DNA of 64,000 nt, from assembly GCA_933207985.1 (NCBI GenBank), contig OW240913.1:105839831-105903830 (forward strand), written 5' to 3'. The DNA comes from Pelobates cultripes (Eukaryota > Chordata > Amphibia > Anura > Pelobatidae). Below are positions 47,068 through 58,899 of this stretch, in pieces. Each line of letters opens with the position of its first letter. The stretch's first letter is position 1. The position numbers and the translations under genes were made by a program. Under the pieces are notes generated by a model that searched no databases, was not told the DNA's origin, and saw only the letters and a list, made by a program, of their open reading frames with translations.

Positions 47068-48607
47068 TAAGATATGGTCTCTTAACATCACGGGACTAAA
47101 CGACCCACAAAAAAGTCACATAGCAATACAATAAATGCAGAAATCACTAGTGGCAATTGTATACCTTCAAGAGACCCATTTTTGTATTCATAACCCACCA
47201 ACAGTACTCATCAAAAAATATCCTCAGGCATACCACGCATACTCACAGAATAAAACTAAAGGGGTTTTGATATTCTTCCATAAGGATTGAGATTTTCAGC
47301 TTAAGACAAAATATGTCGCTATAATGCTATATGTTATAATGAGGCCCAACTATCCTTATGTAAATCTCTCAAAAAAATAAACTTATTAGGACCGGGACAC
47401 TTAATAGTCTGTTGAGATTTTAACTGCACGCTTGACCCAGATAATGATATAAAATGTGCACACAACCCACACCCCACTCACACAGTGGCCTTGACCAGTA
47501 CAGCCTTCTCCAACTTATTACAAGTACATGACCTATATGACACATGGTGCACAACATTCTCAACGGAAAAAGATTATACGTACTTTTCCCTCAACCATTT
47601 AATGTATTCTCGGATAGACCTCTGTCTGGCGAATAAATCCTCCCTCCCAAATCTCTTAGATGCCACCATAGGCCTACGTACATGGTCGGATCACGCTCCA
47701 ATCATGTTTACACTCAGGTCCTTGCACCCAGTTCATGGTAGAGGCACATGGAGATTGAATGATTCCCTCTTAGATAGCACTGTCCTGATGTCACATTTTA
47801 CAACAACAGTTTCAAACTACTTTTTAGAGAACATATCTGATGACGTGCATGTCACAACCCAAAGGCTAGCCCACAAAACGGCCGTGAGGGGATAATTTAT
47901 TAAACTAGGCTTCTCCTTGAAAAATTCCATGCCTTCTCAGGGAACTGCAAACCTTGGAAGTGCTAAACAAACAAGGCACTAAACAAACGTATTGCACAGA
48001 CACAGCATGAATTACATGCTATCTCACTGCAAAAAGTAGAATATCAAATGCAAGTCCTTAAACTCCACCATTATATGCAAGGTAATAAAGCCGTCAAAAT
48101 GTTAGTAAACAAACTCAAAACCAGATACTTACAGAAGAAAATACCATATATTAACTCATCCAAACAAGTCAAACTGTACAACCCAGATGAATATAGTAAA
48201 TGAACTAGCCCTTTTTTACAAAAACTGATATAACTTTACAGACGACCCTAAGGTGCCTCAACCTACTGAGGACAGCATAAACCAATTCCTACATGAGATA
48301 GATCTTCCCACACTCACACCACAACAAGCAAGCAGATTAGAGACACCGTTCACAGAAGAGGAAGTTCATAATGTCATCCTATCCATGCCCAAACAGCCCC
48401 AGAACCTGACAGATTATTCACCTATGACTATGTTAAACTAGTTCCCACATCTCACAACCTTATTTAATCATATCAAGCATACTGGACAAGTCCCACGAGA
48501 GATGCTAGAAGCCCATGTGATTGCCCTTCCAAAACCCAGAAAACCCTTGACTGAAAGCGCAAACTTCCACTCGATATCGTTGATAAACGCTGATATCAAA
48601 ATATATG
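47068..48607 (+). pseudogene. L1 ORF2-like endonuclease and RT start
   Basis: It starts with WSLNITGLNDPQK and LQETHF (endonuclease N-terminus). It continues with RIDLCLANKS, TWSDHAPIMF and RGTWRLNDSLLDS (endonuclease C-terminus), then the pre-RT helices, LPKPRKPLTE-like sequence and ISLINADIKIYV (RT start). Many stops interrupt it. It ends abruptly before the catalytic RT blocks. Confidence 0.8.
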
Positions 48608-49392
48608 TTGTCTATCTAGCCCACCTGAAGCAGATCATTAATTAGCTGGATATATAAGCTCTGCCCCGCCCTGACTCTGTTCCTGTTTATCTTATCGTTT
48701 TTTCTGACCTTTGGCATCCTCTGACTTTGGCTTATCCTCAACAATCATCCTGTTTGTGTCCTTGCAGCTATATCTGTAACATATTCATCCTCACCTTGTG
48801 GTATCTGCAGTAATTGCCTTCCTGACAAATGTGGAAGTGCTGCGGATCCACACCAATTTATAACCCCACGTCCATCCATGGAAGTAACAATGTCGGCTTG
48901 CGTGTGACATCACGTTCTAGGATCAGAGGCCAGGTTTGGCCATCGGAGTTAAAGGAGAAATATTTAAACTCCTTTCTTGCCTTTCCTCATTGCCCTGACG
49001 TGGTTTCACTAGTGGTTGTTCCTGAGCATTTATTTCTGGTTATTGACTTTGGCTTTGTTTTGACTTCCCTGTTTTCTGGTATCCTTGACTTTTGGCTTTC
49101 CCTCATCGTCGTGTCTCATTCTGTGCCCCCTACCTCGGCAAGTATTCTGACTATTCTCTGGTACGTTAAGTTCGACCATTCTAAGGCCCGGTAAGATGTT
49201 ACCTTTAGACCTAGGTCTGATACAGTTCTGCATGCCGGATCACCTAGTAATCCTGACAATATCCTGCACAGACTCACAGCCCAGGTAACTTGTTATCTGG
49301 TCATCTTGGTCTATGTTTATTTGCAAGGGTGAGCGTATAACTCTGCATGTCGGACTCCACATCAGGTAAGATCCTGACATAATCAACTGACC
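48608..49392 (+). mobile_element. Ty3/gypsy LTR and leader
   Basis: Two LTR-like segments follow one another: CCTGTTTATCTTATCG..GACTTTGGCTTATCC (48680-48750) and TTATAACCCCACGTCC ... TAATCCTGACA (about 48860-49258). The latter matches 22.8-23.0 kb and 25956-26078. A leader runs to the gag ATG at 49393. The exact LTR end is unclear because CCTGACA occurs at both 49258 and 49379. Confidence 0.5.
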
Positions 49393-50795
49393 ATGGAGTC
49401 CGCAGAGATATACAAGCTGCTCACCTCCCTTGCACAGCAGATATCCAGCCTGTCCCAGACTATTCTGTAGGTACATTTAAAGGAACGGTGAGCCCAACCC
49501 TGGAACCTGCATATCCAGAACCCTTTGAGATTATGCCTGAAAGGTTCGACGGTTCCCGTTCCTCATTCACAACATTCAGGATGGATTGTGAGATTCTGTT
49601 TGCCTTTAAGCCCAGGACCTATTACAGCGACTTTGTCCATACCACTGTCAATCTGCTTTCCGGATGGCAAAAACCAGAAACTACAGGAGAAAAGTGCTGC
49701 CTTGGACGACTTGGAGTCATTTAAAACTGCGATAGACTCTCAGTGCCTTACCTCCAAGAAAGCTATTTCTAAGCCTGCTCCAGGTTCCCGCAGATCTCGG
49801 GTACCTAGAGAAAAAGATGATTCCATCCTGTTAGAGTACAAGCACATTTCAGCGACCATCCTTGTCAGTGGACGAAACGCATTGGATTACTACATTGGGG
49901 ACTCTCTTGTTGCAATCTCCACTTTACAGTGGATTATATGCTGTCTATTACTTAGATTTTTGTAAATGCATTTTTATAATAAAATTATTGTATTTTTATT
50001 CTATCTGCACTATTTTTCATTTCTCTATTCATTTTGCAAGTGCTAAAGAAGATCTACTTCATATCTTTCTGAAGATCACCTCTGATTAAGGATGATGGGC
50101 CTGATATTCACTCATATTTAGTGAGTTTAATATATTCTCCTTGGGTGTCCACACTATAATACTTTTATTACTCTATGTGCGTTTTATATATCTTTTTATA
50201 GATATTTTTCACCACGCTGTTATATAATCAGGCTGTATACTTTATTTACACCTTAGAAGTGATGATTTCACTACTTTTTGCATTCTAACTGTTTGGCTTT
50301 TGTTTCATTATTGTATTGGTGTTTTAGAGGGTACACTTTCTATAGTAGGTTTGCCTTTATATGTATCTTTAGTGGTTTGGTAATTTTTTTCTGGTGTATC
50401 CTTGTCACCCTGACTGTACCCAAGTAAGACGTGAAACTCCAATGGACAGGGAGAAACCCATGGAGATCGGATTTATCCAAACCAGGTTGCCTCCTGAGGA
50501 AAGAGACCATAGGAGAGTCCAAGGCCTATGTTTTTATTGTGGAGAAAGAGGGCACATTATCTTTCTCTGCCCAACTCGTCCACCTAGGCCAAATGTTCTT
50601 CTATTGGGTACCTTACGGACCCATCCTGTCATACTGGCAACACAGCCTGGAAACTTCCAAGGTTGCTGCCAGCCCTGTCCCCATTCTGTGATGCTAAAGT
50701 GTACCCAGACTACGACATTCGATGTTACCAGTGTCCCTAAAGAACCCGCAAGCAGTACCCCTGTGGGCAGTACTATGTTTGTAGAATGCGAATAA
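49393..50795 (+). pseudogene. gag: Ty3/gypsy gag remnant, interrupted
   Basis: The N-terminus MESAEIYKLLTSLAQQISSL ends at an early stop (about 49466). In the next frame PERFDGSRSSFTTF, CEILFAFKP and TYYSDFVHTTVNLLSG (49500-49690) match the capsid-like domain of Sushi/Mart-type gypsy gag. After about 450 bases of foreign sequence comes the zinc knuckle, [18 protein letters not shown] (50530-50590), preceded by PMEIG and [10 protein letters not shown]. It ends where LTR sequence starts at about 50764. No protease or RT follows. Confidence 0.8.
49945..50393. other. Insertion within the gypsy gag remnant
   Basis: AT-rich sequence (CTGAAGATCACCTCTGATTA..GATGATGGGCCTGATATTC) separates the two gag parts. 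Neither edge is sharp. It may be a 5'-truncated retroelement tail, but I cannot assign it. Confidence 0.4.
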
Positions 50796-51155
50796 AAGAG
50801 GCTGTATGTGCCAGTACAGTCAGTTCTTCTTCACCCTTAACACGTAGTCTTGTCTCGTGATTGGAGGGGACAGCTATACTCACACTGGAGATTGCTATGC
50901 TCTGCATACTCCCCTGAGCTTTAATCACTTAACTCTTTTAAGAGTTTGTTCCTGTTACGCTCTCCTGGAGGAGAGGTCTTCACCACACGGTCCTGGAGGA
51001 CAGAAGTTGATCCAGGGTGGAAGAAGACGGCGAGACTCCAGTTAAGCTACGGCGGTGGTTGTGGTGTCCGGTGTGGTGCTTGTGGTCCTCGGCGCAGGCT
51101 AGTAAGGGTCCATCAACGGAAGGTACTCAGTTGGAATACCGGGAGTTCCGTTACA
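50764..51155 (+). mobile_element. LTR fragment D, 3' part
   Basis: GTGGGCAGTACTATGTTTG..GAATAAAAGAGGCTGTATGTGCC matches LTR B at 31859-31905, and it ends GGAGTTCCGTTACA at 51155. It is joined to the gag remnant on its left, so it is not an intact solo LTR. Confidence 0.8.
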
Positions 51156-51220
51156 TGTTGTGTTTACCATTAATCTGGAAGAAGGCTGTACGCATTGGCA
51201 TGGCATGGAGATAGATATTA

Positions 51221-51480
51221 ATAGAGTTGAGTGAACCTGAACTGAAAAGTTTGAGTTCATAACGAATATTACGTTTTTTGGACCCCTGACCCGAACACGG
51301 ACATATCACTGTATGTTTGGGTTGGAGTTCGGTGTTTGGCGATTTAATGACGCGTTTTGAAAGGCTGCAGGGCATCCAATCAACAAGCGTTTGACTCGTG
51401 TGCCCTTAGAAGCCATCACAGCCATGCCTACTAATGGCATAGCTGTGATTGGCCAGTGCAGCATGTGACCCAGCTAGTAG
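51221..51480 (+). repeat. Dispersed repeat, inverted copy of 11330-11583
   Basis: GAGTTGAGTGAACCTGAACT .. CGAACACGGACATATCACTG .. CCATCACAGCCATGCC .. GCAGCATGTGACCCAGC is the reverse complement order of the 11.3-11.6 kb segment. Confidence 0.75.
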
Positions 51481-51640
51481 GGCCTATGGCTGCTAACTGT
51501 TGAAAAAAAAAAATTCCCCCCTCCTGAGCCCCCACCCACGACGCGCGAGTGGGGGCTTTCAAACTAAAGAGAAGACCTATTGCCCCCCCGGCCCCCACCC
51601 CTAAATATAGTTCTTGGTTCTCCTCCCAAGAAAAAAAAAA
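51481..51640. repeat. G/C hairpin unit related to the hairpin-chain element
   Basis: AGCCCCCAC..GTGGGGGCT (51528-51558) and CCTATTGCCCCCCCGGCCCCC match units at 13840-14340. Confidence 0.6.
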
Positions 51641-52889
51641 AGTGGATTGGAGGCTGAGATGTTAAGAGGTTATGATGTATGTATATATGCTACTTTGGAT
51701 TTTACCACAACTGACTTTGTTAAGGGCAAATGCAAATATTACTAGTTTTAGAATGAAATATTGTATTTCTTAAACTGTGTACCTTGAGATATTGCAAACT
51801 GACAAGGTGTTAGAAATGGAACATATTGTTTTTCATAGATGTTTCTTTAAGCAATAACCTCAGTGCATATTATGTTTATGCCATTTTGTCCCAGACGAAT
51901 TACAATAACAATAACGCATAAACAAGCTTCAAGGCTATGCTATGACTCTTTCAGTACACAATATTCTGTGGTAACCCTAAGTAGATAAGGATGTTCAGAC
52001 TTTAAGATGCCATCTTGAACTAAGTCAGGAACATTTCCATGACGTATACACCCTTTAGTTATGGCCTTGTATTTTTGCCAAGTTAAGGGAGGTCCTAAAA
52101 TAAAGTAAAAGTTGTTACTTTTTCATGTATGAACTATAGTGACCCTAAAATGAAGACACCTAAGGTATAAATAGGTGTACTTTTAAATGTTAAGGAATAG
52201 AGGAGAGACTTGGAGACAGACGCTGCTCCATCTTAAAATGACAGAGAGGCTGACATGATGACATGTTCAGAAGGGTATGTTAACCTATTAATGATATTTG
52301 CAAGCATTTAGTTTAACCTTATAAACTCTGCTATAATGGATTTTATATGTCTATATTTATATTTTTATATAATAAATATCTAAAAGACAATACTTTATTG
52401 CTTCCAAGACAATCCTTATTTTATATTGTATTCTCAATTATTTATATATGTTAAATAGAGGATCTCTTACACTAACTATATAAAATTATGGCTAAGATAT
52501 CTGTATGGTTAGACCTACTAAATTCTATGCTTTAAGATGTTATAGTGGTAAATAAGGGAACCAGCCGCGGTTACAACTTGTTTGCATGTATAACCTGTAT
52601 GTCACCACTGTATGCTCAACTATTGGCAAATGCGGGGAATCCTACAAACACTGTTGTATAGACCTGTAACTCCCACGAGATAATGTAAAAATGTATCGTA
52701 CCCATGTGTTGTTTTTTCTACTTTTCTTTCTGTTCAAGAAAAACAAAAAACCTTCAATAAAAAAGACATTGAAAAAAATAAGTCTTAGTAAAATTAAAAT
52801 AAAAAAAGCTAATAAGAATATTACCATTGCTGCCTAGCCGCTAGAAAGGACCCAGCCTGTGGCTATGAGGCTTGTTAAAATAAAGAGTG
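51641..52889. other. Unassigned AT-rich stretch
   Basis: No recognised element or gene is seen. Confidence 0.4.
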
Positions 52890-52894
52890 GACAT

Positions 52895-54160
52895 TGTGGC
52901 GGAAACCGCCTCGCCACTGGACATTGGAGAGGCCTGGCTGCCCGCCTCTTACCTGCTGACTATGGCCCCTGGTAAATTTGTACTTTTGAAAGCAATATTT
53001 GGGTATGTGGTATTTTATATTGCTGCTACTGGCCCTTTAAGGGCCATCCGTGGACATATTGTGACTTTTAGGAACAATGCCTTTAAGACTGTGTAGCAGA
53101 TTGCATTCAGGCTGTCTTTAATATTATGTGTTCGGTAAAACGGTGTTATGTGTATGCAGCATTCGTCTGACTGTTCGGTAGAATCACTCCATTCAATATA
53201 TTGAGTGAAACTACCGAATAACCAGACCACCCAGGAATAAGTGTGCCTCCAATTACCGTTTGCAACAATGTTGCAAACGGGTAATTGGCAATCTGTGTAA
53301 TGTGTTCTTTGTCCTCTGGGTGGCCGCCATTCAGGAAACGAACACGTGGCGGCAGCCATCTTAAACTCCCGAACAGCGCTGTTTTGCTGTCGAGTGTGAG
53401 ACCTCCAGACTTCCAGCAATTCATGCAGAAACTACCGAACGGCCCGCCGTTCGGTAGAGAGGATCCCACGAACAAGGGGATTCATACGAATCCTCCCCAG
53501 GCTCTATAACCCAGGCAATTCGCGTGTTTTTTAATTCCCTTTTCTGTGACCGACTGCAGGGCCAAAATACATGGAACTATTTTCGGATACTTTTGCCATG
53601 CAGTCGGTCAAAATTTTAACCCTCCATAATTCCCGAACCCCTGGTCCGTTCCGGGTGATTTTTGGATATGTGTCTCACCCAGATCAGAGCTACCGGGGGA
53701 CCCCCCATATTTGGGGTACATCCAAGAATTGGGGAAAAGTGTGTACTGTATAATTATGTTAAGTGTTAATCTAAGGGGAGGAGATGTGTGGGAGGTAACA
53801 GGTATGGGATTGGCGGTTGTAATAATTATTGTAAATCCCTCCCTTGCATGGGAGAATGTCTTGAAAGGATGTGGTGTGAATAAATCTTCAGTTCCTGCTT
53901 AACCCTCAAAGTAAAGTGTCGTCTCAGTATTGGGGAAGGATTTATTGTATGCTGTTCCAGTTTGACTGCTAGGAGTCTAAACCCATCCGTATGGTTTTTT
54001 TCCTATTAAGCTGTTTATAGCATTTATATGCTTGAGAGAAGGTATACGCTTCTCTGGTCTGGTGATTGTGGTGTCTGCCAGAGTGCTTGGAGTCCTTGGG
54101 AAACACTAGGAGCATCCTTCAACGGAGGTACCCAGTCGGGATGCCAGGTGATCCGTTACA
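52895..54160 (+). mobile_element. Solo LTR C, TSD GACAT
   Basis: TGTGGCGGAAACCGCC ... GATCCGTTACA is flanked by perfect GACAT duplications (52890-52894, 54161-54165). AATAAA lies at about 53879. It contains a GTTTGCAACAATGTTGCAAAC palindrome-like word (about 53258-53280). It belongs to the same family as A and B. The start (CGCCACTGGACATTGGAGAG) is also close to the LTR of the element at 1292-5717. Confidence 0.92.
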
Positions 54161-54165
54161 GACAT

Positions 54166-54960
54166 TATGCCCCTCATGTCCCCCCCATGGGCATCAGGTG
54201 GGGTGCTTTAAAATAATGCGGAGTGGACAGTTATTTCTCATCCCCCTGCCTTGACCCATAGCCATCAGGTGGAGTCTATTGAATAGAAGAAATGGGAGGC
54301 AGAACCTAATGTCCCCCACTGACCCCACCAGTGGTCAAGAATAATGTAAGAATGTAAGAATGTAAGAGAGGTGAAAGCACTAAGAGTGCTCTTATTGGTT
54401 AATGTCCCACATTTCTCACCTGTGGCAACAAAAAAATATATGATTGATTTAATTCACAGATCAAGTGAGAAGTTACCAATGGAGGGGAAAAAAGAGGAGT
54501 AGAAATCTATATTTATACATTTATATAGTAAATACATTAAAAAATATATATTTCTTTACTGCTCCTCCTCTTTATCCTTCTATTAGTAACTTATTTTGTA
54601 AAATAAGAGTGGGACCTAGTGTCCCGCTCCAGCCCACACCCATGGCCAGTCGGGGGTGGGTGCTCTTATATAAAATGAATGGGGGACATAGTGTGCTCTG
54701 ACAAGTAAATCTAACAAGTAAATCTCACTCATTCATTTTATTTAATAGCCCCAGCCCACTGGCCATGGGTGAGGGCTGGAGGAATAACACTAGGTCTTAC
54801 TCTGTTTATTTTAATAGCCCCCACTCATGGTGCATGGGTCCTCCCATGCCCCATGAACATTTATTAATGTTTTAGGTTCCCCATGATTTTGGCATGTGCC
54901 AGGCCCTCCTTCATTGGATTAGTGAGTTGCTAGTCTTTTTTTATGACAACGGGCAGCCAC
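54166..54960. repeat. Diverged G/C hairpin units
   Basis: Repeated CCC-ACCCATG / CATGGGTG-GGG units (54180-54260, 54630-54660, 54750-54780, 54820-54850) are separated by TTTTAATAG / GGGACCTAGTGTCCC words. They are distant relatives of the 13.8-14.3 kb minisatellite. Confidence 0.45.
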
Positions 54961-55718
54961 TGGCTTCTTGTTGTTTAGTAGATATATCCCTACTCATGGC
55001 ACGGTGGATAGAGACATGAGGTAGGATTTAACTTCCCTTATACTACTATGGGGGTCATATTGACCACCATAGACTTAAGGTGAGTGGGAAGCCACAGGAT
55101 TTAAAAGCTATTTTAGAATATTACAAGGAGGGAGCTACAATCCATTGCTCCCTCCTTGTAAATAAAATAAATTAAAAAAACAAATTGCATGCAATTTATT
55201 CTTCGCTTCAATTTCGATTGTAATTTGCATTCTATTTTTCACAAGAATCAACAAATTGTAGTACATTTGGACAAATCATTTTTTAGCCGAAAACAAATGC
55301 CCAAGTCTAATACATAATATGTGTAATATTGGCCATTTTCATGCTCTTTTGGTTCATCTGATTTTCCTTAATATTTTTTTGTTAACAAAATTCAGTTGTG
55401 CCAAACCGCCAACCGAAACATGAACAAGTCTAGTATTTTATATAACTTGTGTTTGAAATTTCAGTTTGTTTCTTACCCAATTCATTACTGGGGATTTGTA
55501 TGGAGAATAATGTGTTCTATATATTGGTTACAATAAAATGATTTATTATAGAGCACTTCAGCTCATAAAATTGTTTATATATTTATGATTACAACACCCA
55601 ACATTTTTAAGATTGTCATTATATCATTAAAATAGAAATCATATATACATCTTATGATGCCACACTTGTGGAAAAATAATAGACTCAACACCAGTCTGTA
55701 CTGTATTAAGAATCTATA
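54961..55718. other. Unassigned, repeat-like
   Basis: It contains a hairpin CAAGGAGGGAGC..GCTCCCTCCTTG (55124-55158) and a CCGAAACATGAACAAGTCTAG word shared with the 5.9-6.35 kb fold-back repeat. No gene is seen. Confidence 0.4.
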
Positions 55719-55844
55719 CCGGGGTAGGCAAACTTCTGCACTCCAGATGCATCTCCCAAAATGCTCATACAGCCATAATGCTGGCAAAGCATCAAGAGAG
55801 ATGTAGTCCACAATATCTGTGGTGCCGAAGGTTGCCTATCCCTG
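55719..55844. mobile_element. Short hAT-like MITE
   Basis: The ends CCGGGGTAGGCAAACTTCTG and CAGGGATAGGCAACCTTCGG (reverse) are long inverted repeats. The interior TGGCTGT/CATCTCCCA..GAGAGATGTAGTCCACA is also palindromic. The flanking 8-mers do not match well. Confidence 0.6.
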
Positions 55845-56357
55845 ATCACTTAGGGTGCAGCAACACTTCAATCCCAAATGGAGTCTTTGTCACCACCTGT
55901 ACTAAACCAGTTGAAAAATATCTCTACTCATATTCTTTACACAGCTACTTTACTTACTTGGATAATGATGAACGTTTTCAGGTGTTTGTTGTTTTTAAAC
56001 ATTCTTGCCAAATTACATTGATGTAATAATTTTCATTTTCATTGCTATATTTGTTTTTGAAAAGCCTCCAATGACTAACTAGTTTTACAAAATAGCATTA
56101 ATTTAGAAATACATCAAGCTCTTATCAATGTCATTGCTATCCTAACCCTCATCTCATTACAGAAATAAAGTTTTCCCTACTATCTTCTTAATTGAAAGGG
56201 CATCATGTTGTTTTGTTTTGTATCACGTAAATCTTGATTCATATGTTGAAAGTAGGAATTATAAAAACTTTGATACACTTTTCCAATTCATCAAAGATTG
56301 GACAACCAGTGTAATAAAACTCTACAATTTGAAGGAATGGTGGTAAGATATTGTAAA

Positions 56358-56361
<4 letters not shown>

Positions 56362-56407
<46 letters not shown>

Positions 56408-56424
56408 CTAGTATATATATATAT
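56362..56424. repeat. (AT)n microsatellite
   Basis: About 40 bases of AT repeats with a second short run after a CACATCTAG interruption. Confidence 0.9.
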
Positions 56425-56483
56425 AATAACATGAGCATAATTCAAAGTCCAAATTGTGGTACCTGTTGTTGGTCAAAGTCACT

Positions 56484-56730
56484 GCTTCAAGAGATCCAAA
56501 ATATATCTAAAGCAATAAGACTACATTCTGTAAGTTCAATGTGGTTTTACTCAGCCATCCAAATAAACAGGCAATGTTTAGCAATGGTGTGGCTCTTCAT
56601 CAAGCCATGACTTGATAAAGACACAGACAAAATGTCACCTGTTTATTTAAAAGCTGAATAAACACACATTGCACCGGAAATTACTGAGCACTGCAGTCTT
56701 ATTGCTTTGACTATATATTTTATCAGCCCT
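56484..56730. repeat. Inverted pair of pLTR-like arms
   Basis: AAGCAATAAGACT (about 56499) pairs with AGTCTTATTGCTT (about 56697), and AAATAAACAGG (56560-56570) pairs with CCTGTTTATTT. Each arm holds a CTTGATGAAG / CTTGATAAAG word like the core of motif (c). The GAAAC parts are decayed in a CpG-to-TpG/CpA manner. Confidence 0.5.
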
Positions 56731-56939
56731 TACTTCTTTTGAATACACTATTCTTCATCAACAACTGTATATTTACATTAATATGACATCAATAACATAT
56801 TGACATATATATAACTAGTTAGCAGTAATCTTACCTAGATCACCTACTGAGCTCAATATATTTTTCATCAAAGACTGTATATTTTCTCCCATAATATGAC
56901 ATAAGTAATGTTATAGCTAGTTAGAGGTAATCTTACCCT

Positions 56940-58090
56940 GATATAGCTCCAATGTGATCTTTGGTATATTCAAGGGAGCCCAAATTGTTATTTCAAGTGC
57001 ACTTTGCAAGAGAACAGGCTACAGCATTAATTACTTGGGCATTATATAGTGCTAAGCCTGGGACTCCTACCATGGAGTATGCAAGGGCAGAGTATTCGGA
57101 TTTAGATAGAGTGATTTCAGGGTTACATTCTGAAGTAAGGGTGTTTTTAACATCTCTTCTGTCTCTCTGTGGTTTGTGTAGCTGGGTGGTTTCAGGGATC
57201 AGGTCAGATTTGGAAAACATGGTCATCGTTAGGCGTGAGATGGCATAGGGAACCTCCTGTAATGTTACCTGGGACATAAGTATAAGTAATAATTCACAGG
57301 AGAAAGAACAGACTGATTTAGGAGAGACAGATAACTTGTTTTCTGTGGCAGTATGGTTCAATTCAGATGTATGTTGTGTTATGTCTTGTTAATAGAATCT
57401 TGAGATAGTGTAATAGTGGAATATATCTGTGGGTTTAAGTTATTTTTATTGTTTGCCTTGTCATTTGTTTTATAATTCAGGTTAGAAATCCTCCAAGGGC
57501 AGATCTCCTGATCTGTGTTTAGAATAATGAAGACAAGACTGTGAAAATTCCACTGCAGTGGTCCTAAGTGTCTTATTCACTGTTTTTGTACAATTGTCTT
57601 GTGTAATGAAGAAATTAACCCTTACAAGTTTTAAGATGGGTAGCTCTCAACGCACTCAGGGGGGATTTATGGCATTTACTATAGTCAAGCATCACAAAGG
57701 ACGAGGAGCAATTAAGAAAATTAAGAGGTTACTTAAGAAAACTGGCATGCCCTCAGAGGGCACTCTATACCCAAATATTTGGAGGGAATTTATGGCAAAT
57801 TACAGAGGATGGTTAGAAGATAATGACTTAGTAGAAGTCCGCCAAAAATAGCATGATACTGCAGTTGAATTAACTAAATGTGGTTGTAGAGAAACCACCA
57901 GAAAAGGTATACCGTATTGTGAATGTTTTGGACCTCTAGGGGTCCCAGAGTAGGCAAGATTCTGGGAAAAATCTTTTAAACCCATCTCTTTACCTGGATA
58001 AAAACCAGGTGATTTCCCAAATCAGGCATCTCTTGGTTCTACTACGACTAGTCAGAAAGAATATTGGATCTATGTCATCACCTGCTGAGC
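56940..58090 (+). mobile_element. Second endogenous retrovirus scrap, rearranged
   Basis: A U5-like segment (56943-57000) is the minus-strand counterpart of the LTR at 10249-10310. The following leader and gag are plus-strand and match 9400-10010 reversed. LTR and gag therefore point away from each other in this copy, which means a rearrangement. Sequence between 57000 and 57330 is unassigned. Confidence 0.6.
57636..57953 (+). pseudogene. gag: Retroviral gag matrix remnant
   Basis: It starts MGSS at 57636, like the copy starting at 9750. It keeps a basic KKIKRLLKKTG stretch and EFMANYRGWL, but hits a stop at 57849-57851. Recognisable sequence continues to another stop near 57951. No capsid is present. 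Confidence 0.75.
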
Positions 58091-58174
58091 TAAATATTAA
58101 ATATTAATTCTGTTATCAACTGATATAGGCAGAATTTACTAAATATTCACTGCAACCCTTAACTCTTGTGTCAT

Positions 58175-58325
58175 TTTAACCTACTTCCCTTAGATTGTTA
58201 GCTCATTAGGCAGGGATGTCAGCTTCTTCTTTTCTTGTATGTCCAACATGTCTTGCTGCAACTATTTGTTTGTTAGTCCACCTATTGCACAGCACTGCAG
58301 AAAATTCTGCTGCTTTAATAATATA
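58175..58325 (+). mobile_element. L2-like 3' UTR fragment
   Basis: TTAGCTCATTAGGCAGGGAT..GTCCAACATGTCTTGCTGCA..CAGCACTGCAGAAAATT follows the 3' UTR of the LINE at 30670-30800. Confidence 0.65.
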
Positions 58326-58899
58326 ACAAATTCATATAAAACTATATGTTTTGTTTTTTTAATAAACTACAAGCACTTCCACTTTCAACATCTGTGAATT
58401 AACTTTTCAAAACTGTAACAACTCAAATATTGTGTGGTTTTAGCCTTCCGAATGTGAAAACTTTCACGCCTTCACAAGTTAACAAATTGATTCATACTTT
58501 GCATTCCTGGTCTTCCATTCTTAATATGCCAAGAATAAAATTACATCATCACATTGCAAACAATAATTTGCTAGCCTCTTCAATATGTATTTGGAAACTT
58601 CCCAGAATTAAATTGGATCTCTCCAATTTGCATTCTATATTTTTAATATTTTACATAATTTCTTCTTTTCAGGATGAATTGTCATTGATACATTTAATGA
58701 TTTAGATATAACATAGTAATATTTTTCTTATCTACCTGTATACTTGCAGCTATGTAAATTATATACGATTTACAGTATAAGCTTCATTTTAATAAGCTTT
58801 TCAAATGATTCAATACTGTTAGAAAACTTTTCAAATGCTTCAAAACTTCCCATGGATTTTAATTGTGACATTTGTAGTTAAATAATTTGGAAAAAGCTA
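58326..58899. other. Unassigned AT-rich stretch
   Basis: No recognised element or gene is seen. Confidence 0.4.

Larger units (their letters stand above)
45730..48607 (+). mobile_element. L1-like LINE, decayed, 3'-truncated
   Basis: This is a 5'-to-3' string of L1 parts: ORF1 remnant (about 45890-46190), a linker, then ORF2 from about 47068 to ISLINADIKIYV at about 48600, where gypsy LTR sequence starts. An (AT)n tract at 46253-46286 and a 33-bp tandem duplication (45804-45836, 45837-45869) lie near the 5' part. Confidence 0.75.

Noticed and set aside
46606..47091. 161-codon minus-strand open frame
   Set aside because: It is antisense to the linker and ORF2 start of an L1 element.
56600..56640. 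Sixth hammerhead-like motif
   Set aside because: A TTGATAAAG word is present, but the GAAAC and stem II pairing are not. It is kept only as part of the inverted-arm repeat.
56993..57361. 122-codon minus-strand open frame next to retroviral sequence, with an RDRR word reminiscent of a protease cleavage site
   Set aside because: I see no fusion peptide, transmembrane segment or other envelope hallmark, and the frame lies antisense to a gag leader. Not called as env.
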